A stretch of 63,876 nucleotides of DNA. Origin: JALTBU01 sp964410645. GTDB lineage: Bacteria > Campylobacterota > Campylobacteria > Campylobacterales > Nautiliaceae. The DNA lies in the NCBI GenBank assembly GCA_964410645.1, contig CAYPHV010000003.1:1-63876 (forward strand), written 5' to 3'. The notes beneath the pieces are model-generated. The model did no database searches and was not told the origin of the DNA. It worked only from the letters and a program-made list of their open reading frames with translations. This document shows positions 1 to 8,174 of the stretch, piece by piece. The first letter of the stretch is position 1, and every line of letters starts with the position of its first letter. Position numbers and translations under genes: made by a program.

Positions 1-672
1 AATAAAACACCGGCGCACGATATAATCTCTTCAAAAGAAAAAACAAAAGGGCTTACATTCAGGCAGCTTGGAGATGTTGTTTCTATGATTGTAAGCGGAA
101 AATATAAAGATGATGATAATTCTCCTGAAGGATATGAGAAAGCAGTGGAAGAAGCAAAAAAAGAAGTTAATACAGGAATGGACAATGGACATTTTTATGC
201 AAAAGATTTAAATAATAATCCGTCAAAAATTCAGCTTTCGATGTTTAATGAGGGTAATAATATTTCATTTCAGGAAAACAATGCCTTAACAATAGATTCT
301 TCGCAAACGAATTTTTTCTCTGTTTTGCAAAAATCGATTAAAGCGGTTGAATCCGGGAAAAATTATGCCGATGCCAATTCACTTAGTCCAAGAAATTTTG
401 GTATCCAGGGAGGGCTCGAAGCAATAGAGCATATTATGGACAGGACTAGAAGAGAGCATGCGAAGATAGGTGCTGTAAGCCGTGAATTTGATTTAAATAT
501 TCAAAGAGTCGGTATGCTCAGCAACCATGTTAAGTCTTTACAGTCTGATAATATAGATACGGATTTGGGACAAGCAACCATGCGTTTAAATTCACTTCAA
601 CTCTCATATAAAGCTTTGCTTGCAAGTATTACAAAAGTCAATAATTTGACGCTACTTAATTATTTAAGGTAA
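1..672 (+). CDS. flgL: Flagellar hook-filament junction protein FlgL, 3' part
   Basis: The frame is open from the left edge, so only the C-terminal 223 residues are visible and the start lies outside the window. The last ~90 residues form the amphipathic helical C-terminal flagellin-type domain, with an MDRTRREHAKIGA segment and a terminal MRLNSLQLSYKALL helix followed by KVNNLTLLNYL. This ending is typical of hook-associated protein 3, which joins hook and filament at the cell surface. The middle portion is Asn-rich and variable. Flagellin itself shares the fold, but the ending fits FlgL better than FlaA/FlaB. It is followed after 20-40 bases by ftsK on the same strand. Confidence 0.75.
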   Translation, partial: NKTPAHDIISSKEKTKGLTFRQLGDVVSMIVSGKYKDDDNSPEGYEKAVEEAKKEVNTGMDNGHFYAKDLNNNPSKIQLSMFNEGNNISFQENNALTIDSSQTNFFSVLQKSIKAVESGKNYADANSLSPRNFGIQGGLEAIEHIMDRTRREHAKIGAVSREFDLNIQRVGMLSNHVKSLQSDNIDTDLGQATMRLNSLQLSYKALLASITKVNNLTLLNYLR

Positions 673-695
673 AATTTCAATAAAAAGGATAAATA

Positions 696-2840
696 ATTTT
701 AAGAAAAGCGTTGTTCTTACTTCTTTTTGCAGTTATTATATTTTTGGGAATTGCCACAATACTGCCTCATTTTTATTATGTAGGTAAAATAGGCGAATTT
801 GCGGGAAAACTCAATTTTGAACTTTTTGGTTTTTTTTCGTATGTTTTGGTCTTTTATCTTTTGTGGATTTTGTATTTAGCCTATAAAAAAAAATATGATT
901 CTAAAAATTCACTAAAAGTTTTTGGCGTATTAATTCTTTTTTTTGATTTTTTGTTTATACAGTCGTTAATAACAGATAAAGGCGTTATAGGAAATTTATT
1001 TGTAAATACTCTTAGTTCTTTTATAGGACTGTTTGGAATAATACTTTTGATTATAGTTTTGGGTGGATGGGGATTTTTTATGTTGTTTGAAGAAAAAATA
1101 TTTAATTTTTTCAGAAACAAAAACCATACTGATAAAAATAATCATAAAAATTTACATAATAATGAAAATAATGGGGATAATGAAGAGGATGATGTAAATA
1201 GATCATATTTGGAAAATATTGAACTGGATGATGAAAATAAAGAATATGAAAGCAATAATGCCAAAAATATTCAAGAAAACGTTCTTGTGGATAAAAATAG
1301 TGAAACTTATGAAAACAGTAAGCACGATGAGGAACTTTCTGGAAAAACAAAAAACGAGAACTTTGTAAATAAAAATAAAATTGCACATGTTGAAGAACTT
1401 GAAGATACAAAAAAACTGCTTTCACAAATAGAAATAGGGGAAAGGGAAAAACCTAAAAATTGGAAATTTCCGTCATTAAATTTTTTAAAAGCACCCCCAA
1501 GGCATAAAAAAGAAATTAATGAAGCCCAGATAGATAAAAAAATAAAGATTCTTATAGAAAAGCTTAGAAAATTTAAAATAGAGGGAGATGTTGTCAGATA
1601 TTATGTCGGGCCTGTTGTTACCACTTTTGAATTTAAACCCCTGGCGCATATAAAAGTAAGTAAAATTTTGGCTCTTCAGGATGATTTGGCAATGGCTCTT
1701 AAAGCCCAGTCTATCCGTATCCAGGCTCCGATTCCGGGAAAAGATGTTGTCGGGATAGAAATTCCAAATGACAAACAGGAAATTATTTATCTTAGGGAAA
1801 TACTTGAAAGCGATATTTTTAAAAAAGCAAAATCTCCGCTGACACTGGCTCTTGGAAAAGATATAGTCGGAGCCCCTTTTGTAACAGATCTTAAAAAATT
1901 GCCGCATTTGCTTATAGCGGGAACTACCGGAAGTGGTAAAAGTGTGGGGATTAATGCTATGATTCTTTCACTTCTTTATAAAAATTCCCCAGACGAATTA
2001 AAAATTTTGATGATTGATCCGAAAATGCTTGAATTTTCTATTTATAACGATATTCCGCATCTTTTGACGCCTGTTATTACAGAATCTAAAAAAGCGATAA
2101 CGGCACTTAACGCTATGGTAAAAGAGATGGAAAGACGTTATAAATTAATGGCAAAGATAAAAGTTAAAAATATTGAAGGCTTTAATAAAAAATCATCTAA
2201 AAAGCTGCCGTATATTGTTATAGTAATTGACGAACTGTCCGATTTGATGATGACAAGCGGTAAAGATGTGGAATATTCCATTGCAAGACTTTCCCAGATG
2301 GCAAGGGCGAGCGGTATTCATTTGATAGTTGCGACCCAAAGACCAAGCGTGGATGTGGTTACGGGGCTTATAAAAGCCAATCTGCCAAGCAGAATAAGCT
2401 TTAAAGTGGGTCAAAAAATTGATTCTAAAGTTATTTTGGATCAATACGGAGCTGAAAGTCTGCTGGGGCGTGGGGATATGCTTTTTACGCCTCCTGGGAT
2501 TAGCTCTCTTATAAGACTGCATGCTCCTTTTACAAATGAAGACGAGATTGAAAAAATTGTAGACTTTTTGAAATCTCAAAGGGCGGCAGAGTATGATTTG
2601 TCTATTGTAAATACAATAGAAGATGATACAATTACAAAAGAAGATATTAATGATGCCGATGAATTATTTGATGAAGCAAAAAAAATTATTTTAACTGAAA
2701 AAAGAACAAGTATCAGTTATCTTCAAAGAAGACTTCAAATTGGGTATAATAGGGCAGCAAATATTATCGAACAGATGGAAAGAGTCGGGATATTGTCCCC
2801 GCCTAATGCGAAAGGTCAAAGAGAAATTTTAAGGAGTTAA
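696..2840 (+). CDS. ftsK: DNA translocase FtsK
   Basis: FtsK/SpoIIIE-family ATPase that pumps DNA through the division septum and helps resolve chromosome dimers. An N-terminal block of about four membrane segments is followed by a low-complexity linker rich in Asn, Asp, Glu and Lys. Then comes the motor: Walker A AGTTGSGKS near residue 405, Walker B VIVIDELSDLM near 507, and the ATQRPSVDV motif. The C-terminal gamma winged helix (YLQRRLQIGYNRAANI) would read KOPS-type sites. The first conventional start in frame is TTG at 711, but that is 21 bases from the AGGA ribosome site at 686-689. ATT at 696 is correctly spaced and adds a basic LRKA stretch before the first membrane helix, so I place the start there; the choice is an inference. 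The downstream lipoprotein gene starts 1 base after the stop. Confidence 0.93.
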   Translation: MLRKALFLLLFAVIIFLGIATILPHFYYVGKIGEFAGKLNFELFGFFSYVLVFYLLWILYLAYKKKYDSKNSLKVFGVLILFFDFLFIQSLITDKGVIGNLFVNTLSSFIGLFGIILLIIVLGGWGFFMLFEEKIFNFFRNKNHTDKNNHKNLHNNENNGDNEEDDVNRSYLENIELDDENKEYESNNAKNIQENVLVDKNSETYENSKHDEELSGKTKNENFVNKNKIAHVEELEDTKKLLSQIEIGEREKPKNWKFPSLNFLKAPPRHKKEINEAQIDKKIKILIEKLRKFKIEGDVVRYYVGPVVTTFEFKPLAHIKVSKILALQDDLAMALKAQSIRIQAPIPGKDVVGIEIPNDKQEIIYLREILESDIFKKAKSPLTLALGKDIVGAPFVTDLKKLPHLLIAGTTGSGKSVGINAMILSLLYKNSPDELKILMIDPKMLEFSIYNDIPHLLTPVITESKKAITALNAMVKEMERRYKLMAKIKVKNIEGFNKKSSKKLPYIVIVIDELSDLMMTSGKDVEYSIARLSQMARASGIHLIVATQRPSVDVVTGLIKANLPSRISFKVGQKIDSKVILDQYGAESLLGRGDMLFTPPGISSLIRLHAPFTNEDEIEKIVDFLKSQRAAEYDLSIVNTIEDDTITKEDINDADELFDEAKKIILTEKRTSISYLQRRLQIGYNRAANIIEQMERVGILSPPNAKGQREILRS

Positions 2841-2841
2841 A

Positions 2842-3450
2842 ATGAAAAAAGTTATTTTTTTAGCAGTAAGTGCGTTATTTATAATTGGTTGTGCTGATAA
2901 ACCTATGGCTGATAATGTTGTAGGCTTGGCAGGTAATAAAAAAATTGTTGGTTGGGATAATAATTCTACAAAAGAGAAACCTAAAATTATTATCAAAAAG
3001 GTATATGTGGCTGAAGCTTTAAAAGACAGCGACGGCGATGGAGTCCCTGATAAAATAGATAAATGCCCCAATACACCGAAAAATGTTACGGTAAATCATG
3101 AAGGGTGTCCGATAATTACGACTTTGAGGGTTAATTTTGATTTTGATAAATTCAAAGTAAAAAAAATTTATTATCCTGAAATTAAAAAAATAGCCGAAGT
3201 TTTAAAAGCCAATCCAAAAATTGATATTGAAATAGACGGTTATACAGATAATATCGGAAGTAAAAAATATAATTTAAAACTTTCTTTCCAAAGAGCCGAA
3301 GCCGTTAAAAATGTTTTGGTAAAAGTGTATGGAATTAATCAGAAAAGAATTACCGTCAAAGGATGTGGAGAAGATTATCCATTGCTTCCTAATACAACTT
3401 CAACAAACAGGGCGTTAAACAGAAGAGTTGAGATTATAAAAAAAGATTAA
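2842..3450 (+). CDS. OmpA-family outer-membrane lipoprotein
   Basis: 202-residue lipoprotein. The signal peptide ends in the lipobox FIIGC, with acylated Cys17. An acidic thrombospondin type-3-like calcium repeat (DSDGDGVPDKIDKCPNTP) follows, then a C-terminal OmpA peptidoglycan-binding domain, with GYTDNIGSKKYN and the NRALNRRVEI ending as hallmarks. It is expected to tether the outer membrane to peptidoglycan, like Pal or OmpA lipoproteins. A strong AAGGAG site overlaps the end of ftsK, so the two are probably co-transcribed. It is not the Pal of a Tol-Pal operon, since no tol genes are nearby. Its stop codon overlaps the convergent deaminase gene by 4 bases. Confidence 0.88.
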   Translation: MKKVIFLAVSALFIIGCADKPMADNVVGLAGNKKIVGWDNNSTKEKPKIIIKKVYVAEALKDSDGDGVPDKIDKCPNTPKNVTVNHEGCPIITTLRVNFDFDKFKVKKIYYPEIKKIAEVLKANPKIDIEIDGYTDNIGSKKYNLKLSFQRAEAVKNVLVKVYGINQKRITVKGCGEDYPLLPNTTSTNRALNRRVEIIKKD

Positions 3451-4652
3451 ATCTCTTCTCCGTTAACATATAATTTATTTACTTCATTAGTATGCAATAT
3501 TATTTGCATAGGCAGTAGTTCAAGATTTTCTACCGCGCCCGGCAATTGGAAAGAAATAATATCCGCATCTTTTCCTTTTTCCAAACTTCCATTATTTAAT
3601 CCAAGAGATTTTGCGGCGTTAATTGTTACCGCTTTTAATAAATCTTTAGCCAGGTATTTAGGATGAAGATCAATGTGCATAAATAATGCAGCCCTTATTT
3701 CTTTGAATAAATTTAAAGAATAGTTTGAGCTTAGTCCATCTGTCGCAATCGAATAATCAATAGAATTGTTTTTTACTTTTTCCAAACTCAGTAATCCTAC
3801 ATTTAACAGTCTGTTTGAAACAGGGCAGTGGGCGATATAAGCGTTTAATTTATTAATTTTTTCCAATTCTTTATCGTTTGCATATACGCAGTGTATAAAA
3901 GTTGTATTTATATCTTGAAATTTTTCTAAAAATTCCATAGGTTTGATCAAAGGTTTGGCATTTTTAAAATGTTTTTCAAAAAAGAGTTTAAATTCCCCTG
4001 TTCCATTATCAAGCCAGCGTCGTTCGGCATTGCTTTCCATAAAATGAGTCTGAACCGGCAGATTTTTTTCTTTTGCCAAAGCAATGGCTTTATCTAATAA
4101 TATCGGATGTATAGAATAAGGAGAATGAATAGAAATACCTATTTTGAAGTTTTCATTTTGTAACTGTTCGGATTCGTTGATTCTGGCTAGAAAATCCTGA
4201 TACAATATATCTACTATTGCAGGGTTTGTTCCCAGGATTTCGTTGAAATATACTATTTTCAAAGGAGAATGCTTTAAATATTTTAAATCATTTCCGCTGG
4301 AGCTTATTTCTCCAAATGTGCAAATACCGCTTTTTTTCATTTCATTTATTGCATTTTTAAAACATTTGTGCTTGCATTCGTTGAATAAAGTTTCTCTATT
4401 TAAAATAACAGAATCAAGCCAACTAATGAAATCGCCAAAATTCAAAGAAGTTTTATTGGAACTGAATTCAAGATGAGTGTGGGTATTGATTAATGCCGGC
4501 ATTAAAACCGAATTTTTACCCAGATAAACGCTTTTTCCAGGTAAATTATATCCTATGTCGATTATTTTTTTATCAAATAAAATTTCCGCATTTTTCAAAA
4601 TATCAAAATTTTTATTCATACTTAGGATATAATCAGCTTTTAATTTTATCAA
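3447..4652 (-). CDS. Amidohydrolase, probable 6-amino-6-deoxyfutalosine deaminase
   Basis: 401-residue amidohydrolase of the chlorohydrolase/cytosine-deaminase-like group. The metal site is visible: HTHLEF near residue 59 (HxH), SIHSPYS, a later His in FIHCVYAND, and the TDGLSSN aspartate. In Campylobacterota this subfamily, known from Nitratiruptor Nis_0429 and C. jejuni Cj0067, deaminates aminodeoxyfutalosine in the alternative menaquinone pathway. I assign it by family resemblance and by its neighbour aroQ, whose shikimate pathway feeds chorismate into menaquinone. A generic TrzN/AtzB-type hydrolase is the alternative. The start is TTG at 4652, supported by AGGAAC just upstream. The gene is transcribed divergently from aroQ. 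Confidence 0.72.
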   Translation of the reverse strand: MIKLKADYILSMNKNFDILKNAEILFDKKIIDIGYNLPGKSVYLGKNSVLMPALINTHTHLEFSSNKTSLNFGDFISWLDSVILNRETLFNECKHKCFKNAINEMKKSGICTFGEISSSGNDLKYLKHSPLKIVYFNEILGTNPAIVDILYQDFLARINESEQLQNENFKIGISIHSPYSIHPILLDKAIALAKEKNLPVQTHFMESNAERRWLDNGTGEFKLFFEKHFKNAKPLIKPMEFLEKFQDINTTFIHCVYANDKELEKINKLNAYIAHCPVSNRLLNVGLLSLEKVKNNSIDYSIATDGLSSNYSLNLFKEIRAALFMHIDLHPKYLAKDLLKAVTINAAKSLGLNNGSLEKGKDADIISFQLPGAVENLELLPMQIILHTNEVNKLYVNGEEI

Positions 4653-4666
4653 AATAGTTCCTTTTT

Positions 4667-4684
4667 ATATTGTTTAAGCAATAT
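4667..4684. promoter_or_regulatory. Inverted repeat in divergent promoter region
   Basis: Perfect 6-bp arms ATATTG / CAATAT separated by TTTAAG, placed in the 76-bp intergenic region between the divergent deaminase and aroQ genes. This arrangement suits an operator acting on one or both promoters, but it is AT-rich and short, so chance is possible. Confidence 0.3.
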
Positions 4685-4728
4685 TTATGCCAAAATTTTA
4701 GTAAAATAACAATAAAAAAGGAGAAATT

Positions 4729-5220
4729 GTGAAAATAAAAGTAATTCACGGACCAAATTTGAATTTATTGGGTGTTAGAGAAGTGCATCTTTACGGGCCT
4801 ATGAAACTGGATGATATTAATAAGAATTTGGAAGCTGTTGCAAAACAAAACGGATTTGAAATAGAATTTTTTCAGTCAAATCATGAAGGTGATCTTGTTG
4901 ATTCCATACAGGAGAGTTTAAGAGACGGAACAGACGGAATTTTGATCAATCCGGCAGCGCTTACCCATACATCTGTTTCATTGAGAGATGCTATTGCTTC
5001 GGTAAGACTTCCGGTTATAGAAGTGCATATGACCAATATTGCTTCAAGAGAAGAATTTAGACATAAATCACTGATCAGCGATATTGTTGCCGGAACTATT
5101 ACAGGTATGGGTCCTCTTAGCTATCATTTGGGATTAATAGGGCTTTTGGAAATATTAAGTCAAATTAAAAGAGCCAAAGAAGCGCAAAAAGCGCAAAAAA
5201 CACAAAGTCAGGAAAAATAA
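4729..5220 (+). CDS. aroQ: 3-dehydroquinate dehydratase, type II
   Basis: 163-residue cytosolic type II dehydroquinase of the shikimate pathway, converting 3-dehydroquinate to 3-dehydroshikimate. All family motifs are present in order: GPNLNLLGVRE at the N-terminus with the catalytic Tyr nearby, NHEGDLVDSIQ, INPAALTHTSVSLRDA, and EVHMTNIASREEFR with the catalytic His. The GTG start follows AAAAAGGAG. The last ~20 residues form a Lys/Gln/Ala-rich tail beyond the usual ~145-residue enzyme. The next gene begins immediately after the stop codon, indicating an operon. Confidence 0.96.
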   Translation: MKIKVIHGPNLNLLGVREVHLYGPMKLDDINKNLEAVAKQNGFEIEFFQSNHEGDLVDSIQESLRDGTDGILINPAALTHTSVSLRDAIASVRLPVIEVHMTNIASREEFRHKSLISDIVAGTITGMGPLSYHLGLIGLLEILSQIKRAKEAQKAQKTQSQEK

Positions 5221-6234
5221 TTGAACTATATACTAAATAAAGAAAATGAAATTTATTATGAATGCGGCTGGAGCAGTGATAATGCCATTTTTTTATCCGT
5301 AAACGGTAACAAATATATTATTACAGACGGAAGATATACTCTTGACGCACAGGAAAAAGCCAAGAATGTTTTGGTTGTTGAATCCAGGGATTTGGTAAAA
5401 AAAGCAAGGGAACTTATTCTAAAAAACAGAGTGAAAAAAATAAAAATAGATCCCAATAACTGGAATAAAAAAGAATATAATTTATTTGCAACGGCTGTTA
5501 CTTTGCAGGAAGTCCCGTTTTATTCTCATAAAAAAAGAGTGATAAAAAGTCCGGATGAACTTAAAATAATAAAAAAAGCGGCAAAACTCGGGGCAAAGTC
5601 ATTTGATAAATTTGCAAAAGTTATAGAAAAAAATATTAATGAATACGAACTTTCTTACAGATTTAAAGAAAAACTTTCAAACAGGGGAAGACGGGAGCTA
5701 AGCTTTGAGCCGATTGTGGCCATTAATGAAAATGCGGCAAAACCACATGCACTTCCAAGCAAGAAAAAATTAAAAAAAGGCGATTTGCTGCTTTTGGACG
5801 CCGGAATCAAATATAAAAGATATTGTTCTGACAGGACAAGGACTATTTGTATAAACAGCCATTTGAATATGTCAAAAAAACAGGAATTTTCTAAAAATAT
5901 TCAAAAAGTTTATGATGTTCTTTTGAAGGCTCAGGAAAAAGCTATAAAGTCCGTTAAAGTGGGAATGAAAGCCAGAGAATTAGACAAAAAGGCAAGAGAT
6001 GTAATAGAAAATGCAGGATACGGAAAATATTTTGTGCATTCTTTGGGCCATGGAGTAGGGCTTGATATTCATGAATGGCCTTATATAAGTTCAAGAAATG
6101 AAATTTATTTAGAAGAAGGCATGGTTTTTACGATAGAGCCCGGTATTTATATTCCTGATGCTTTTGGAATGAGAATTGAAGATATGATTATGATTGATTA
6201 TAACTCAAAGCCGGAGGTGTTAAGTGAGTATTAG
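5221..6234 (+). CDS. pepP: M24-family aminopeptidase P / Xaa-Pro dipeptidase
   Basis: 337-residue metallopeptidase that probably cleaves Xaa-Pro bonds in the cytosol. The C-terminal pita-bread domain carries the five dinuclear metal ligands: two Asp in LLLDAGIKYKRYCSDRTRT, His in HSLGHGVGLDIHEWP, Glu in TIEPGIY and Glu in MRIEDMI. A short creatinase-like N-terminal domain precedes it. The TTG start directly abuts the aroQ stop and is well spaced from AGGA at 5211. The symbol pepP follows usage in related genomes; PepQ would be equally defensible. Its 3' end overlaps the small gene at 6224. Confidence 0.85.
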   Translation: MNYILNKENEIYYECGWSSDNAIFLSVNGNKYIITDGRYTLDAQEKAKNVLVVESRDLVKKARELILKNRVKKIKIDPNNWNKKEYNLFATAVTLQEVPFYSHKKRVIKSPDELKIIKKAAKLGAKSFDKFAKVIEKNINEYELSYRFKEKLSNRGRRELSFEPIVAINENAAKPHALPSKKKLKKGDLLLLDAGIKYKRYCSDRTRTICINSHLNMSKKQEFSKNIQKVYDVLLKAQEKAIKSVKVGMKARELDKKARDVIENAGYGKYFVHSLGHGVGLDIHEWPYISSRNEIYLEEGMVFTIEPGIYIPDAFGMRIEDMIMIDYNSKPEVLSEY

Positions 6235-6388
6235 TAAAATAAGAAGCATACTTTACAAAAGCGCTAAATATTTAGGGGATGTCAATGCAATAAAAAGATC
6301 TGTAAAAAGGGGCAATTTTACTCCTGTTCTTAAAAGAATAATAAGAAGAATATACGGATATATCGCAGGCAGAGGAATGCCCAAATAA
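6224..6388 (+). CDS. Small conserved basic protein, 54 aa
   Basis: GTG start at 6224 with a GGAGG ribosome site inside the end of the peptidase gene, overlapping it by 11 bases. The 54-residue product is strongly basic (many Arg and Lys), with a SILYKSAKYLGDVNAIKR N-terminus and a KRIIRRIYGYIAGRGMPK C-terminus. From memory it resembles a widespread family of tiny proteins with a KxxRxxGD-NAIKxG start and an R-rich amphipathic C-terminal helix. I know no function for that family. The tight coupling and codon use like its neighbours argue that it is real. Confidence 0.65.
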   Translation: MSISKIRSILYKSAKYLGDVNAIKRSVKRGNFTPVLKRIIRRIYGYIAGRGMPK

Positions 6389-6408
6389 ATTAGACAAGGT
6401 TAATACCG

Positions 6409-6423
6409 GCTGTAAAAAACAGC
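6409..6423 (+). other. Small hairpin upstream of folK
   Basis: Perfect 5-bp arms GCTGT / ACAGC around an AAAAA loop, in the 75-base gap before folK. There is no T-run, so it is not a convincing terminator. Confidence 0.2.
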
Positions 6424-6463
6424 AGTGAAAAATAAAAAAACATTAAATAATGGAAATTGAAGA

Positions 6464-6955
6464 ATGAAAAATGGAAAATTAAGGTTTAAATTTAATGATA
6501 ACAGAAAAATAATAAAAACAACTTTTTTTCCAAGTAATTATAAGAAAAGTAATAAAAAAAATATTGCATTAATAGGGATAGGCTGTAATGTTGGAAACTG
6601 TATAAGAAGATTTAAAAAACTTTATCTTTTTTTTCAAAATCATCCTAAAATAGATATTTTAAAAACATCTATTATTTATAAAAACCCTCCGTTTGGATAT
6701 TTGAATCAACCTGATTTTTATAATTCTGTTATAATAATAAAAACAAATATGCCACCTTTTAAATTATTAAAATTTCTTTTATATACAGAAAAAAAATTTG
6801 GCAGGGTCAGAAGTTTTAAAAATGCGCCGAGAACGTTAGATTTGGATATAATATTTTATAATAATTTGAAAATAAATAAAAAAGATTTAATATTACCACA
6901 TCCTTTTTTCAAAGAAAGGGATTCGGTTTTAATACCTCTTATTTTAAAGGATTGA
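6464..6955 (+). CDS. folK: 2-amino-4-hydroxy-6-hydroxymethyldihydropteridine pyrophosphokinase
   Basis: 163-residue HPPK, transferring pyrophosphate from ATP to the pterin in folate synthesis. Recognised by GIGCNVGN near the start, the substrate segment KNPPFGYLNQPDFYNSV, and the signature RxxxxAPRTLDLDIIF followed by LPHPFFKERDSVL. The N-terminal ~30 residues (KLRFKFNDNRK...) are additional to the core and basic. The gene sits in the usual Campylobacterota position just before flhF, one base from its TTG start. No strong ribosome site is visible; weak GGAAATTGAAGA precedes ATG. Confidence 0.93.
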   Translation: MKNGKLRFKFNDNRKIIKTTFFPSNYKKSNKKNIALIGIGCNVGNCIRRFKKLYLFFQNHPKIDILKTSIIYKNPPFGYLNQPDFYNSVIIIKTNMPPFKLLKFLLYTEKKFGRVRSFKNAPRTLDLDIIFYNNLKINKKDLILPHPFFKERDSVLIPLILKD

Positions 6956-6956
6956 A

Positions 6957-8174
6957 TTGAAGCTTAAAACATATACAGCACCGACATATATCAAAGCTCT
7001 TGATAAAGTTAAAAAAGAGCTTGGGAATGATGCGATAATTGTTTCAAGTAAAGAAATAAAAAGAAAAACATTAACGTCCGCAGGTTTATATGAAATTGTT
7101 GTAGCGATTGAGGAAAAACAAAAAAACGTCACTTCCAAATCAGCAAAAGAAAAAAATATGGATGATGTAATGCTGAAACTTTCAAGCGCCGCACAAAAAA
7201 TAGATTCTTTTTCCCCTAAAAAACAATCTGAAAAAAATATTAATAAATTAAAACCGGTTAATAACGAAGAAATAAAAGAGTTAAAAGAAAAAGTAGAACA
7301 AATTGCCGATACTTTAAAATATCTCCAGGCCAATGTATGGGATTTTACAAATAAAGATTTAACAGAAATACCCCCTGAATTCAGTGAAATATACGCTTTG
7401 GCAAAAGCCAGTGGAATAAGCATAAAGCATTTGGATGAAATAATGAAGCTTACTATTAAATATATGCCTCTTAGAATGAGAAAAAATAGAATGGCTATTA
7501 AAAGATATTTCAATACACTTTTAAAAAAAATGATTCCTGTAAGGTTTGAAAGGGAAATAAGCGCTCCGCATAAAAAAATTTTAATGTTTATCGGGCCTAC
7601 GGGGGTTGGTAAAACCACTACCATTGCAAAACTTGCCGCAAGATATGCATATAAACTGAAATCAAGGCATAAAGTAGGAATTATAACGCTTGATACATAT
7701 AGAATCGGAGCGGTTGAACAATTGATGACATATGCCAAAATGATGAGACTTCCTATTGAAACAGTGGTAGACCCGAATGATTTTGAAGATGCTTTGAATT
7801 CTTTAAGGCATAATGACTATATTTTGATTGACACAGTCGGAAGCAGTCAGCATGACAGGGAAAAAATAGAAAAATTAAGCAGATTTTTGAAAATAAATAC
7901 GTTTGCTGAAATAAATATTAATCTGGTGCTTTCTGCTGTCAGCAAATATGAAGATTTAAAAGATATTTATAAAAACTTTTCGATTTTACCTATTGACACG
8001 CTTGTTTTTACAAAGCTTGATGAAACAAAAACTTACGGGAATATTTTTTCGCTTATTTTAGATGCAAAAAAACCGGTCAGTTATTATTCAACAGGTCAGG
8101 AAGTTCCCGATGATTTAATGGAAGCGAGTGCCGAATATTTATTAAAAGGCATTCTTGAAAAGGATCTTGATTGA
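6957..8174 (+). CDS. flhF: Flagellar biosynthesis SRP-type GTPase FlhF
   Basis: 405-residue SRP/FtsY-type GTPase that places and numbers polar flagella and, in Campylobacterota, is needed for sigma-54-dependent flagellar gene expression. The variable basic N-terminal domain (~1-180) precedes the NG domain: P-loop FIGPTGVGKTTTIAKLA near residue 212, LDTYRIGAVEQLMTYA, IDTVGSSQHD and FTKLDETKTYG. It starts with TTG at 6957, one base after the folK stop. Its own stop overlaps the flhG TTG start by 4 bases, so the two are translationally coupled. Confidence 0.95.
   Translation: MKLKTYTAPTYIKALDKVKKELGNDAIIVSSKEIKRKTLTSAGLYEIVVAIEEKQKNVTSKSAKEKNMDDVMLKLSSAAQKIDSFSPKKQSEKNINKLKPVNNEEIKELKEKVEQIADTLKYLQANVWDFTNKDLTEIPPEFSEIYALAKASGISIKHLDEIMKLTIKYMPLRMRKNRMAIKRYFNTLLKKMIPVRFEREISAPHKKILMFIGPTGVGKTTTIAKLAARYAYKLKSRHKVGIITLDTYRIGAVEQLMTYAKMMRLPIETVVDPNDFEDALNSLRHNDYILIDTVGSSQHDREKIEKLSRFLKINTFAEININLVLSAVSKYEDLKDIYKNFSILPIDTLVFTKLDETKTYGNIFSLILDAKKPVSYYSTGQEVPDDLMEASAEYLLKGILEKDLD

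Noticed and set aside
1111..1425. Long minus-strand ORF opposite the ftsK linker
   Set aside because: Composition is the mirror of the Asn/Asp-rich low-complexity linker; no ribosome site or domain.
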